Shown here in pieces: positions 8,102 through 16,442 of a stretch of 64,000 nt of DNA (position 1 is the first letter of the stretch; each line of letters opens with the position of its first letter). The DNA is from Sphaerothrix gracilis. GTDB taxonomy: Bacteria; Cyanobacteriota; Cyanobacteriia; Phormidesmidales; Phormidesmidaceae. The DNA is taken from NCBI RefSeq assembly GCF_030405905.1, contig NZ_JASATW010000002.1, positions 186,001-250,000 on the forward strand, written 5' to 3'. The notes below the pieces were generated by a model. That model saw nothing but the letters and a program-made list of their open reading frames with translations, did not search any database and was not told where the DNA came from. Made by a program: the position numbers and the translations under genes.

Positions 8102-9948
8102 ATGGGCTGCTCAACTAAATCTTCTAGCACCTGCACCTGAATAATCTGGTTGGGTTGAATAATCACCGTCTGGGGCGAGGCGGCATAGGCTGTGGCTGCT
8201 CCTATCGCCGCCCCAGCCACTAGGCCAATGCCGGATAGCCCAGACAAGACTGTCACCGCCGCTGCGCCAACGCCTGAGTTACGCAGTAGGCTGTTGCCTG
8301 AAACCTGAGACTCCCCCAGCAGGGCAGATTCTGCTGCCAGGGGCAAGTTTTGACCTTGGAGGCTGATCGCTTGGGCAATGAAGCGTGGCGTAGCTTCGGT
8401 GAGGTCAAAGCGGCCCAGGACTAAAGCTCCTTTTGGGATCAGCAGCTCGTCGGTTTGGCTGCTGCGAATATCTTGGTTAAGCACCAGCACTTCCTGGTAG
8501 CTGATGGCATCGTTCAAGGCCAGCGGATTGGGCTGGGTATACTGCAGCGGCAGCACCGTCCCGGCTGGAATTAAGACCGGGCGATCGCGGCGCTGAGCAA
8601 TTTGGCTTGACAGGGGCAAAGCTGACTGCTCGGTACTAGGCAAAGGCTGGCCAAACGGAATAGTTGGCGGTTTCTGCGGGCGGGCTGGGCTAGTGGGCGG
8701 CGGCACAGCGATGGGGGGTGTCGCTGGGGAGGGCGTAACCGCTGGGGTAACTGTCTCAGCGGCAGCAGCCTCTAAAAATGGCGGATTATCTATATCAGGA
8801 TCGGTTTCAGCAACCGTTTCAGCAGCTGCAGAGGCGTCCAGTTCTGGCAGTGGCTGGGTCGGAACCGAAGTTGTAATCGGCTCTGCGGGTTCCTCTAGAA
8901 AAGGTGGAGCAGGCGGTACCGCGATCGCCGCTGCAGACTCCGCCTCGTCCGGTGGCGCTGCTGGAAGGGTGGGTTCTGCTGCGATCGCGTCAGAGACAGG
9001 TGCGGTAGCAGCCTCTGACGCTGTTTCACTGCTGACTTCTGGCGGGCGGGCCGGCGCAGGCGCGATCGCGCCTGCGCTTTCAGACCTTTCAGGGATAGCG
9101 GGACTAGCGCTTGGCTCGTCGGTATTGAGCGGGGGCACTGTCACTGATGGAGCCGCTGCCGAGAGAGGCGGGACGCTAACCGTGGCCGAGGTTTCTGGTA
9201 AATCAGTCGTTACGGTCAAAGGGGTTTCTGGCAGCGCGTTTTGAGAAAGCAGGTCTGGCCCAACTAGCAGACTAGCCGCAGAAACCCCAATGCCCTCTGA
9301 GTTAATTTCTGGAAACGGGTCGGGGTCAGCGGCAGTAGCCGGCGGATCTAGCGGGGAAATAAACGTCTCATCGATGACCGCGGCGGTTCCAGGCGAGGAA
9401 GATAGAGCTGGCGTGGGGGTGACGGTCGCCGTAGGCGCAGGCGAGGGCGGGGCGGCAGGGGCGATCGCGGCGGGTTCGGCAGAGGCGGGCGCAGGCGGAG
9501 TGGTGGCGATCGCAGCCTCACCAGCGAGGAGGGGCTGTAAAATCCAGCGATTTTGGCCCTCGATTTCTGTGGCGGCGAGGGTGGCCTGCTGGGGATCTAA
9601 AACAACTCCTGGGGCTAGCTCCATGACAATTCGAATTGTGTCGGTTTCGTACTGCGAAACTCGAATGCTGCGAACCGGGCCTGAATAGGTCTGTACGGTC
9701 GGGACGGCCCCTACCTGCGCCTTGGGAATGTCTAAAACAATTCGTGCTGGTTCGGCTAGCAAAAAGTACTGGGGCGTTAGATCGGCAGGCAAGCTTAGCT
9801 GGAGCTGGCGCGTACTGGGATCAAAACTCCACTGAGAAAGGACTGCCGCCTGGGCCGCAGCTTCGGCCGCGACCGTAATGACTGCAGTAACGGCCAGCAG
9901 ATTTAACATTCTTGCAGCGGGCTGAAAAGGCCCAAAACTCAGCATCAT
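8098..9948 (-). CDS. AMIN-domain envelope protein with long Pro/Ala/Ser linker
   Basis: This is a 616-aa exported protein. After a hydrophobic signal region (MLNLLAVTAVITVAAEAAA) an AMIN domain spans about residues 35-120 (WSFDPSTRQLQLSLP, FLLAEPARIVLDIP, IRVSQYETDTIRIVMEL). AMIN domains target periplasmic proteins to peptidoglycan or secretin complexes. A low-complexity linker of some 300 residues rich in P, A, S, T and E follows. The C-terminal 150 residues have beta-rich VLIPAGTVLPLQY and LLIPKGALVLGRF repeats reminiscent of VirB10/TrbI-like beta barrels, then a glycine/alanine helix. The frame is open to 10047; the MM at 9948 is preferred because the signal sequence follows it. It may be a scaffold between cell wall and envelope machinery. 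Confidence 0.82.
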   Translation of the reverse strand: MMLSFGPFQPAARMLNLLAVTAVITVAAEAAAQAAVLSQWSFDPSTRQLQLSLPADLTPQYFLLAEPARIVLDIPKAQVGAVPTVQTYSGPVRSIRVSQYETDTIRIVMELAPGVVLDPQQATLAATEIEGQNRWILQPLLAGEAAIATTPPAPASAEPAAIAPAAPPSPAPTATVTPTPALSSSPGTAAVIDETFISPLDPPATAADPDPFPEINSEGIGVSAASLLVGPDLLSQNALPETPLTVTTDLPETSATVSVPPLSAAAPSVTVPPLNTDEPSASPAIPERSESAGAIAPAPARPPEVSSETASEAATAPVSDAIAAEPTLPAAPPDEAESAAAIAVPPAPPFLEEPAEPITTSVPTQPLPELDASAAAETVAETDPDIDNPPFLEAAAAETVTPAVTPSPATPPIAVPPPTSPARPQKPPTIPFGQPLPSTEQSALPLSSQIAQRRDRPVLIPAGTVLPLQYTQPNPLALNDAISYQEVLVLNQDIRSSQTDELLIPKGALVLGRFDLTEATPRFIAQAISLQGQNLPLAAESALLGESQVSGNSLLRNSGVGAAAVTVLSGLSGIGLVAGAAIGAATAYAASPQTVIIQPNQIIQVQVLEDLVEQPI

Positions 9949-10141
9949 TGATTGTTTTCCCACTCCTGACAACGACAGATTGACAAGCTGTTGGATAAAG
10001 GATACGCCGGATACTGAAAAATGCACAAAAAATTGCAGCGCTGCCAAGAACTGCTTTTTAGGCTTTGCTTAACAAAGATCCCTGTCGCTACGGCCCCAAA
10101 TTCGTCATCATGGACTTAAATCTAGCCTTACGGACATCCCA

Positions 10142-10237
10142 ATGGAACTGAACGAACTGCTGACCCTAATCTTGCTGCTAAGTCCCGGCCTGCTGCTCTC
10201 GATTCTGGTAATGACGGCCTTTGCGGCTGGAGGTTAG
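10142..10237 (+). CDS. putative 31-aa single-helix membrane protein
   Basis: The ORF begins MELNELLTLILLLSPG and ends TAFAAGG: a short acidic N-terminus and one hydrophobic helix of about 22 residues. This is the size and shape of the small subunits of cyanobacterial photosynthetic and NDH-1 complexes, but I do not recognise it as any known one. There is no strong ribosome-binding site. The alternative is chance, but the clean hydrophobic profile and isolated position favour a real gene. Confidence 0.5.
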   Translation: MELNELLTLILLLSPGLLLSILVMTAFAAGG

Positions 10238-10308
10238 TTCGGCTGTGGTAGAACTCAAGACGAGCGATCGCAATTGTAGCTTTGTGAGCATAAGAGAGGT
10301 TTTGACCT

Positions 10309-10890
10309 ATGGTGATGGTTGAATCGACGATGCTAGCGTTGGGAACGTCAGCACCCAAGTTTCAACTGCCTGACGTGGTTTCAGGCAAAACAATCTCACT
10401 AGACGATTTTGCTGATAAAAAAGCGCTGCTGGTGATCTTTCTCTGTCAGCACTGTCCTTTCGTGAAACACGTCAAGGCCGAGCTGGCTCGTTTGGGCCAA
10501 GATTATGGGCCTCAGGGCGTGGGCATGGTTGCCATTAGCGCCAACAACGTTGAAACCCATCCCCAGGACAGCCCAGAGCATCTCAAAGCGATGGCGCATA
10601 CCGAAGGCTTTAATTTTCCGGTCTGCTATGACGAATCTCAGGAGGTTGCTAAAGCCTATACGGCTGCCTGTACGCCTGATTTCTTTCTCTTTGATGGCGA
10701 TTTGAGGCTAGTCTATCGAGGGCAGCTCGATAACAGTCGTCCCAGCAGCGAAACACCAGTAACCGGCAAAGATTTGAGAAACGCCATTGATACAGTTCTA
10801 GCAGGACAGACGGTTTCGCCAGAACAGCGCCCTAGCGTAGGCTGCAATATCAAGTGGAAGCCCGGTAATGAGCCAGCTTATTTTGGCTAG
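10309..10890 (+). CDS. thioredoxin-fold (AhpC/TSA-like) redox protein
   Basis: This 193-aa protein is of the peroxiredoxin-like/thioredoxin superfamily. The CxxC motif is C46-Q-H-C49 (FLCQHCPFVKH), with the downstream cis-Pro region CTPDFFLFDGDLRLVYRGQLD and a conserved C-terminal VGCNIKWK motif with a third Cys. This CQHCPFV family is annotated as thioredoxin family proteins; the physiological reductant and substrate are not established. It has no signal peptide and is probably cytosolic. A GAGAGGTT sequence precedes the ATG. Neighbours on both sides are separated by regulatory-size gaps, so it is likely monocistronic. Confidence 0.9.
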   Translation: MVMVESTMLALGTSAPKFQLPDVVSGKTISLDDFADKKALLVIFLCQHCPFVKHVKAELARLGQDYGPQGVGMVAISANNVETHPQDSPEHLKAMAHTEGFNFPVCYDESQEVAKAYTAACTPDFFLFDGDLRLVYRGQLDNSRPSSETPVTGKDLRNAIDTVLAGQTVSPEQRPSVGCNIKWKPGNEPAYFG

Positions 10891-11297
10891 ACATTCTCGC
10901 TCAGCCTTTTCCATCTCAGCGATGTCGTAGTCGGTGCTGGTTTCGACATATTATCGGATGGCGCTATGATGGGGTAGAAACAGGTTTGATGGTTAAATCT
11001 TGGCTCATACAAGTAGGCCAAGCGTTTAGGTTTGATGTAAACCGTTAAAACAGTCAGGTTTCCAGCGATAACATTTGCCGCTTTGCTCAACTGTTATTGC
11101 TGTTGTTGCAGCTAGCCGTCAAATCAGATTTTCAATCTTCTGGCAATCGGGCAGGGGAAGCCTTCCTGCCTTTTTTAGTGCACTGGATTGACCCGGAGCC
11201 TAGAGTCTAATCATAAGGCCAGCTTTGGCTCCCAGATAGCCGCCAGAACAGCATCTCGCAGAATTTTTCAGATACTAAACAACTAGGAGGAAATTAT
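10891..11297. other. 407-bp intergenic region with an orphan terminator
   Basis: No supported gene is seen. A plus-strand Rho-independent terminator sits at 11150-11176, 260 bases past the preceding stop codon, which suggests either a long 3' UTR or an unannotated small RNA ending there. The following 120 bases would hold the rpsU promoter; TTGACC at 11188-11193 is a possible -35 with TCATAA 17 bases on, but it is weak. Confidence 0.45.
11150..11176 (+). terminator. Rho-independent terminator
   Basis: GGCAGG (11150-11155) pairs with CCTGCC (11165-11170) and is followed at once by six Ts (11171-11176). It is a classic plus-strand terminator well separated from any recognised coding region. 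Confidence 0.75.
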
Positions 11298-11498
11298 ATG
11301 GCCCAAGTGGTCGTTGGTGAAAATGAGCAAATTGAGTCGGTTTTACGGCGATTTAAGCGAAAGGTTTCTAAGGCAGGTATTTTCTCGGACATGAAGAAAA
11401 ACCGGCACTTTGAAACGCCTGCCGAAAAGCGAAAGCGCAAGGAAGTGGCTAAGCACCGGCAGCAAAGACGTTTTCGTAGCCGCAGCAAACAGAATTAG
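11298..11498 (+). CDS. rpsU: 30S ribosomal protein S21
   Basis: S21 sits on the small-subunit platform near the 16S 3' end. The 66 residues show the usual helix (ESVLRRFKRKVSKAGIFSDMKK), followed by the basic RHFETPAEKRKRKEVAKHRQQRRFR tail. A near-consensus Shine-Dalgarno AGGAGG lies seven bases ahead of the ATG, among the strongest in the window and in keeping with high expression. Confidence 0.96.
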   Translation: MAQVVVGENEQIESVLRRFKRKVSKAGIFSDMKKNRHFETPAEKRKRKEVAKHRQQRRFRSRSKQN

Positions 11499-11564
11499 AC
11501 AGCGAACCCTCTCTACAGCGGTTCTCGCTGTGCCCCAGCAGTCCCTCGCAGAAAGATTCAGATC

Positions 11565-11996
11565 ATGACACAAGCAAAATCGGGTGATACAGTCACCGTA
11601 CATTACACAGGCAAGCTACAAGACGGCACTGTTTTTGACTCCTCAGTTGAGCGGCAGCCTTTTCAGTTTGCGATTGGCGGCGGAGAAGTAATTCCGGGCT
11701 TTGAGCAGGCCGTCGTTGGCATGACGCCAGGAGATGAAAAAACGGAGGTGATCCCCTGCGATCAGGCTTACGGGCCGCATCGGCCAGAAATTGTCTTTGA
11801 AGTGCAGCGAGAGCAGCTACCGGCTGAGGCAGAAGTTTCTCCAGGCCAGCAGTTTCAGCTCCAGCATCCCAGCGGCCAAACCATTCCGGTGATGGTGACT
11901 GAGGTTGAGGAGAGCAAGGTCGTTTTAGATGCCAATCATCCCTTGGCGGGTGAGGATCTCACCTTTGAGATTCAGCTAGTCGATATTGCCGCCTAA
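11565..11996 (+). CDS. FKBP-type peptidyl-prolyl isomerase (SlyD-like)
   Basis: This 143-aa cis/trans prolyl isomerase has the FKBP half-motifs VTVHYTGKLQDGTVFDSS (about 10-27) and IPGFEQAVVGMTPGDEKTEVIP (about 44-65), interrupted by an insert-in-flap segment (about 75-115) and closed by HPLAGEDLTFEIQLVDI (about 125-142). That arrangement is the SlyD class. The metal-binding His-rich tail of E. coli SlyD is absent. It follows rpsU by 66 bases and is convergent with dnaJ, so it sits in a chaperone neighbourhood. Confidence 0.93.
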   Translation: MTQAKSGDTVTVHYTGKLQDGTVFDSSVERQPFQFAIGGGEVIPGFEQAVVGMTPGDEKTEVIPCDQAYGPHRPEIVFEVQREQLPAEAEVSPGQQFQLQHPSGQTIPVMVTEVEESKVVLDANHPLAGEDLTFEIQLVDIAA

Positions 11997-12018
11997 AGAG
12001 CCTGCTGCCGGCGACTGG

Positions 12019-12990
12019 CTAAGACCCCGGCAAGTCAGCCCGTGGATTAAAGGTTTCAGTACGGCGCAGTTCTTGATAAAGCTCTTTTTCGCGATCGCTT
12101 AAAGTGCTAGGCACCGCGATTTCCACCTGCACAATTTGGTCACCACGGCGGTTTTGCCCAATTGGATAGCCCTTGCTGGCTAGCCGCAGCCGCTGGCCTG
12201 ACTGTACCCCGGCTGGAATGTTCATCTTGACTAGGCCGTCTAAGGTGGGCACCTCAATCAGTCCTCCCAAGGCGGCCTCACTGGGCGTCAGCGGCACCTG
12301 GCAGAAAATATCATCTCCCTGCAGCTTAAAAAAGGAGTGGGGCTGTACCTCAATACGCAGATACAGATTACCGCCGCCAATTCCCTGACCTTTGAGGCGA
12401 ATTCGCTGTCCGGTGATCATCCCTGGAGGCATATTCACCTCTAGGGAGCGACCGTCTTCTAAGCGCACCCTTTCCCGCCCGCCCGAATAGGCTTTTTCTA
12501 GCGGCAAAGTGAGGCTCGCCTCGGCATCTCGACGGCTGGCGGTTTTTGACTGGACAGTGTAAGCCGTTTTACTCTTAGCGGGGCGGTAGGGATCTTCGGT
12601 GACGGTGCGACCGCGCTGGGGCTTAGCGCCGTTACTAGCTTCTCGCCGCCGGTTGAGGAGCTGATCAACAAAGCTATTAAAATCTCGAAACTCTCCAAAG
12701 TCGAGATCTTCAAGAGACAGTCCTCCCCGGCCATTGGCCCCTTTGCGGCCCCGAAATCCCTTTTGTTTCCAAAAGCTGCTGAATTCTTCGTACTGCGATC
12801 GCCGCTCTGGATCTGAGAGCACTTCATAAGCTTCGCCAAGCTGTTTGAAGCGCTCCTCTGCCGACTTATCCCCCGGATTCATATCTGGGTGATATTGCCG
12901 CGCCAAACGACGATAGGCCCGCTTAACTTCTTCAACCGAAGCGCCTTTGGAAACTTCTAAAATTTCGTAGTAGTTCCGAAAGTTTTGCAT
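12019..12990 (-). CDS. dnaJ: DnaJ-like co-chaperone (type II, no zinc finger)
   Basis: This 323-aa J-domain protein recruits and stimulates Hsp70. The J domain is residues 6-72 with the HPD tripeptide in ARQYHPDMNPGDK. A Gly/Arg-rich linker (GFRGRKGANGRGG) follows, then two DnaJ C-terminal substrate-binding domains (about 150-310). There is no CxxCxGxG zinc finger, so it is CbpA/DnaJ type II. It lies directly downstream of dnaK3 on the same strand with a 74-base gap, the arrangement seen for cyanobacterial dnaK3-dnaJ, so it is the probable dedicated partner. A paralogue is at 27815-28822. Confidence 0.94.
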   Translation of the reverse strand: MQNFRNYYEILEVSKGASVEEVKRAYRRLARQYHPDMNPGDKSAEERFKQLGEAYEVLSDPERRSQYEEFSSFWKQKGFRGRKGANGRGGLSLEDLDFGEFRDFNSFVDQLLNRRREASNGAKPQRGRTVTEDPYRPAKSKTAYTVQSKTASRRDAEASLTLPLEKAYSGGRERVRLEDGRSLEVNMPPGMITGQRIRLKGQGIGGGNLYLRIEVQPHSFFKLQGDDIFCQVPLTPSEAALGGLIEVPTLDGLVKMNIPAGVQSGQRLRLASKGYPIGQNRRGDQIVQVEIAVPSTLSDREKELYQELRRTETFNPRADLPGS

Positions 12991-13064
12991 GAATACCGTC
13001 TAAAAGAACTCGGAATTGGGCAGATGCTCAGTCGCAGTAGGTCAAGTCTGGACTCAGCTAAGAC

Positions 13065-15491
13065 CTAAAACCATTCATCATCGTCTCCCCAGTCTTCGGT
13101 TTTATAGCCGTCGCCATAGGCGTTCGAGTCAGCCGCAGGCCGCTGGGGCGGATAGTCTTGGCGGCGATCGCGGCGGGGGGGATAGGCTGCATCAGGTTCT
13201 GAGCGCCGGGGCGAAGAATAGGCGCTCTCCGGCGGTTCCGGGCGACGGCGGGGCGGATAGCTATCGCGGCGGGGTTGCCGCGACTCTGGCGGATAGGGAT
13301 CAGGCTGATCGGCGCGGCCATAGGCAGGATCGCGGTCATAGGGATCGCTGTAGTCGCGGGGGGGATAGCTGTCGCGGGAGTAAGGATCGCGGTCATAGGG
13401 ATCTCGGGGGGGCAGCGGCGGCTGATCGTAGCGATCGCGGGGAACGGGCGGGCGCTGGTCATAGCGATCGCTGCCCTGCCGGTAGGGATCTCTAGCTGGG
13501 GTGCGTTCATAGCTGTTTTCCCAGCCCCAGTCATCATCTTCCCAGCGGGTGTCTCGGTTCCAGCTACCGCTGCCGCCGTAGTCGTAGTCATCTAATTCGC
13601 GATCGCCCTCACCGGAAAAGGTGCGCCGCAGGGTGCCGCCAATTTGGCTGAGCAGATCTTCGTCGTCACCTTCCTCGTCATAGAGGTAGGCTTCCCGGTT
13701 TAGCTCGTAGACTTCATCTTGAAGCTCTGCTTGGGCAATATCAATGCCGCGCTCATCGCCGCGCTCTAGGCTATCTCGCAGCTCTTGAATCAGACCTTCA
13801 ATGCGGCGACGGCGATCGCGGCCAAACTGCATCCCAAAATCGAGCGCCACTTCTCGCAGCACCCGTTCAGCCTGGTAGGTCAGCGCTTCAGCCCGGTTAC
13901 GCTTTTCCACCCGTTCCCGCTGCAGCCGGTCAGTTTCAGCGTTCTCTTCAGCTTCGCGAATAATCTGCTGAATTTCCGCTTCGTCTAGCCCGGTGGTGCC
14001 CTGCACCGTAATTGACTGCTCTCTGCCGGTGGTTTTATCAAGCGCTGACACCTGCAGAATGCCGTTGGCGTCAATATCAAAAGAGACTAAAACCTGGGGC
14101 ACCCCTCTAGGGGCGGGGGGAATGCCCATCAGCTTAAATCGGCCCAGAGACTGATTATCTGCTGCCATTTCCCGCTCGCCCTGCAGCACATGCACTTCTA
14201 CCATCGTCTGATTGCTTTCAGAGGTGGAAAACACGTCAGAGCGCCGCACCGGAATGGTGGTATTGCGGGGAATCAGCTTTTTCATGACGCCGCCCACAGT
14301 TTCTAACCCTACTGACAGGGGCGTCACGTCCAGCAGCAAAATATCCTGGATTTCCTGGTTGAGAATGCCAGCCTGAATCGCCGCTCCTACGGCCACCACC
14401 TCATCGGGATTGACGTTTTGATTTGGCTCTCGCTTAATCAGCGATCGCACCAAATCCTGCACCATCGGCATCCGGCTAGCCCCGCCTACCAGCACCACTT
14501 CGTCAATATCAGCCGGGGTCATGCCGGCATCATTGAAGGCTCGCTTTAGCGGCCCCCGTAGCCGTGACAGCAAATCGCCACACATTTCCTCAAACTGCAG
14601 GCGGCTGAGACGGGTTTCTAGATGCTTTGGCCCGTCTGCCGTTGCCGTAATAAAGGGCAGGTTGATTTCGGTTGAAGCCACTCCCGACAGCTCAATCTTG
14701 GCTTTCTCAGCCGCTTCGGTGAGCCGCTGCAAAGCTTGGCGATCGCGCCGCAAGTCTACGTCTTCACTGGCTAAAAATTGCTCGGCTAGCCAATCGACAA
14801 TTTTTTGATCAAAGTTGACGCCTCCTAGTTGAGTATCGCCGCTAGTAGACTTGACTTCAAAAACGCCGTCTCCTACTTCCAGCAGCGAAACGTCAAACGT
14901 ACCGCCGCCCAGGTCAAACACCAAAATAGTCTGACGATACTGGCGATCGAGTCCGTAGGCCAGCGAGGCCGCCGTTGGCTCATTGAGGATGCGTTCAACT
15001 TCTAGTCCGGCTATGCGGCCAGCGTCGCGGGTCGCCTGCCGCTGAGCATCATTAAAGTAGGCCGGAACCGTAATAACTGCGCCCGTGACAGGCTCACCCA
15101 GGTAGCGACTGGCCTCATCTGCCAGCTTACGCAGCACCATCGCTGAAATTTCTTCTGGGGCAAAGTCTTTTTCTAAACGAGGACACTTAATCCGAATACT
15201 GCCGCTATCGTCTCGTCGAATGGTATAGGGAACTCGCTTGGAGTCGGGGCTAAGCTCTGAGTAGCGGCGTCCCATAAAGCGCTTAATCCCATAGAACGTG
15301 TTTTGGGGATTGAGAACTGTCTGGCGCCGGGCCATCTGCCCCACTAAGCGCTCACCCTCTTTGCTGAAAGCCACCACTGAAGGGGTCGTCCGCATTCCTT
15401 CGGCGTTGGCAATCACCAGCGGCTTGCCGCCCTCCATGACAGCGACAACTGAGTTCGTGGTTCCCAGGTCGATGCCAACTACTTTACCCAT
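13065..15491 (-). CDS. dnaK3: Hsp70 chaperone DnaK3
   Basis: This 808-aa protein couples ATP hydrolysis to substrate binding. The ATPase domain (about 1-375) carries GIDLGTTNSVVAVMEGGK, the phosphate-2 loop VFDLGGGTFDVSLLEVGDG and VVLVGGASRMPMV; the substrate-binding domain follows with LLLDVTPLSVGLETVGGVM. After the lid, the last 150 residues form a tail rich in Arg, Asp, Tyr and Pro, which is what distinguishes cyanobacterial DnaK3, reported to associate with thylakoid membranes. The start at 15491 is set by MGKVVGIDLG and an upstream GGGAG; the frame is open a further 18 codons. No CIRCE inverted repeat is visible upstream. Confidence 0.95.
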   Translation of the reverse strand: MGKVVGIDLGTTNSVVAVMEGGKPLVIANAEGMRTTPSVVAFSKEGERLVGQMARRQTVLNPQNTFYGIKRFMGRRYSELSPDSKRVPYTIRRDDSGSIRIKCPRLEKDFAPEEISAMVLRKLADEASRYLGEPVTGAVITVPAYFNDAQRQATRDAGRIAGLEVERILNEPTAASLAYGLDRQYRQTILVFDLGGGTFDVSLLEVGDGVFEVKSTSGDTQLGGVNFDQKIVDWLAEQFLASEDVDLRRDRQALQRLTEAAEKAKIELSGVASTEINLPFITATADGPKHLETRLSRLQFEEMCGDLLSRLRGPLKRAFNDAGMTPADIDEVVLVGGASRMPMVQDLVRSLIKREPNQNVNPDEVVAVGAAIQAGILNQEIQDILLLDVTPLSVGLETVGGVMKKLIPRNTTIPVRRSDVFSTSESNQTMVEVHVLQGEREMAADNQSLGRFKLMGIPPAPRGVPQVLVSFDIDANGILQVSALDKTTGREQSITVQGTTGLDEAEIQQIIREAEENAETDRLQRERVEKRNRAEALTYQAERVLREVALDFGMQFGRDRRRRIEGLIQELRDSLERGDERGIDIAQAELQDEVYELNREAYLYDEEGDDEDLLSQIGGTLRRTFSGEGDRELDDYDYGGSGSWNRDTRWEDDDWGWENSYERTPARDPYRQGSDRYDQRPPVPRDRYDQPPLPPRDPYDRDPYSRDSYPPRDYSDPYDRDPAYGRADQPDPYPPESRQPRRDSYPPRRRPEPPESAYSSPRRSEPDAAYPPRRDRRQDYPPQRPAADSNAYGDGYKTEDWGDDDEWF
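13080..13570 (-). repeat. degenerate Arg-Asp-Pro-Tyr repeats encoding the DnaK3 tail
   Basis: The DNA encodes short imperfect tandem units such as RDPYDRDPYSRDSYPPRDYSD followed by PRRDSYPPRRRPEPP-like stretches, within an otherwise unique gene. The units are 4-8 codons and degenerate, so the repeat is clearer in protein than in DNA. Such segments are expected to be disordered and to vary in length between strains. Confidence 0.7.
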
Positions 15492-15912
15492 GCGATTTGG
15501 TTTCTCCCGGTGTACTCGACGACTAAGCTTGCAGCGCTGAGTCAATTCTGCTCTAGCCTACCTGATGTTGCTCCTCGAAGTCACAAACTCTCAGGCCCAG
15601 TCGCAACTTCAGCTTGGACTTAACGATCTAAATAGATCGCAAATTACGGCTACTCATAACTTAATAATAGTCTGTGAACAGAGGGCTTATTGTTTTGGCC
15701 CGTAGATTTCACCTAGCTGTCTGTTCTTTAACGGCCTGAGTCTCTCCTCATCGGCCCAAGCAAATCTCACTTTCTACTATATATAGTGACAATATCTAGA
15801 ACGACAGTATCTATGCCCTGACGGCGACAACCGACTGCTATGGGACAGGACCAGATTTTTTCTAGAGAGATGGCTAATTGCCGACGTTTCTTGCTACACT
15901 AATTCCCTGAAC
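15492..15912. other. 421-bp region between dnaK3 and tRNA-Leu
   Basis: No gene is seen. It should hold the minus-strand dnaK3 promoter and the plus-strand tRNA promoter. Short palindromes occur: CGATCTAAATAGATCG around 15622-15637 and CTATATATAG around 15777. I could not match a heat-shock element. Confidence 0.4.
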
Positions 15913-15994
15913 GCGGATGTGGCGGAATTGGTAGACGCGCTAGATTTAGGTTCTAGTGTCTTCGGACGTGAAGGTTCAAGTCCTTTCATCCGCA
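15913..15994 (+). tRNA. tRNA-Leu (UAG anticodon)
   Basis: The acceptor arms GCGGATG (15913-15919) and CATCCGC (15987-15993) pair perfectly, with A as discriminator. The anticodon stem CTAGA/TCTAG encloses the loop TTTAGGT, giving anticodon TAG. A long variable arm (GTGTCTTCGGACGT) and the T-arm AAGGTTCAAGTCCTTT are class II leucine features. CCA is not encoded. Confidence 0.95.
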
Positions 15995-16442
15995 TTTGAA
16001 TGAAAAGCCAGCTATAAAATTTTTACGATGCGTCAGCGTTTTGTCTGAGGCATCGCATTCATTTATGGAACTGATAGCAGCCTTGGGCCGGATATCCCCG
16101 CTCGACCAGCGCTTGTGGCCGCAGGGATGTTGTCTGCATGGCTGGGCTGTGCTGCTGTCTGAGTGAATAAGCTCTTAGCTTCGATAAGTATATGAAGGCG
16201 GACACACATCAGGCATGGACATAGCACTTCTCTGACTTCAATGAGAACTCTATAAAATTCATCCTCTCGTTTACAGCGATCGCCAGCATTTTGGTAAGTT
16301 GCATCGCTAATTGGGGCCAACCAATGTCGCAGCAATATGGCCCAGCTACGAGCGGAAGTCGTTCACCTCATGTGACAAGCACTGTCTCAGGGCAAGACCT
16401 TAGGGCTTCTGCTTAACACATTAAAACTGAGCTTGAATAATT
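15995..16442. other. 448-bp region before the FG-GAP gene
   Basis: It contains the stem-loop at 16026 and nothing else I can support. A 90-codon open frame on the minus strand (16063-16335) has no recognisable domain and irregular composition; I regard it as chance or a decayed remnant. Confidence 0.4.
16026..16055 (+). terminator. stem-loop downstream of tRNA-Leu
   Basis: CGATGC-G-TCAG (16026-16036) pairs with CTGA-G-GCATCG (16045-16055): ten base pairs with one G-G mismatch and an eight-base loop, 31 bases after the tRNA. The following CATTCATTTA is only weakly T-rich. Confidence 0.5.

Noticed and set aside
8693..9688. Long plus-strand open frames within the AMIN gene
   Set aside because: Glycine/alanine/serine shadows of the Pro/Ala/Ser linker on the other strand.
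13016..13595. Plus- and minus-strand frames over the DnaK3 tail
   Set aside because: Low-complexity antisense or out-of-frame translations of the repeat tail.
16063..16335. 90-codon minus-strand ORF
   Set aside because: No domain, no ribosome-binding site, composition unlike neighbouring proteins.
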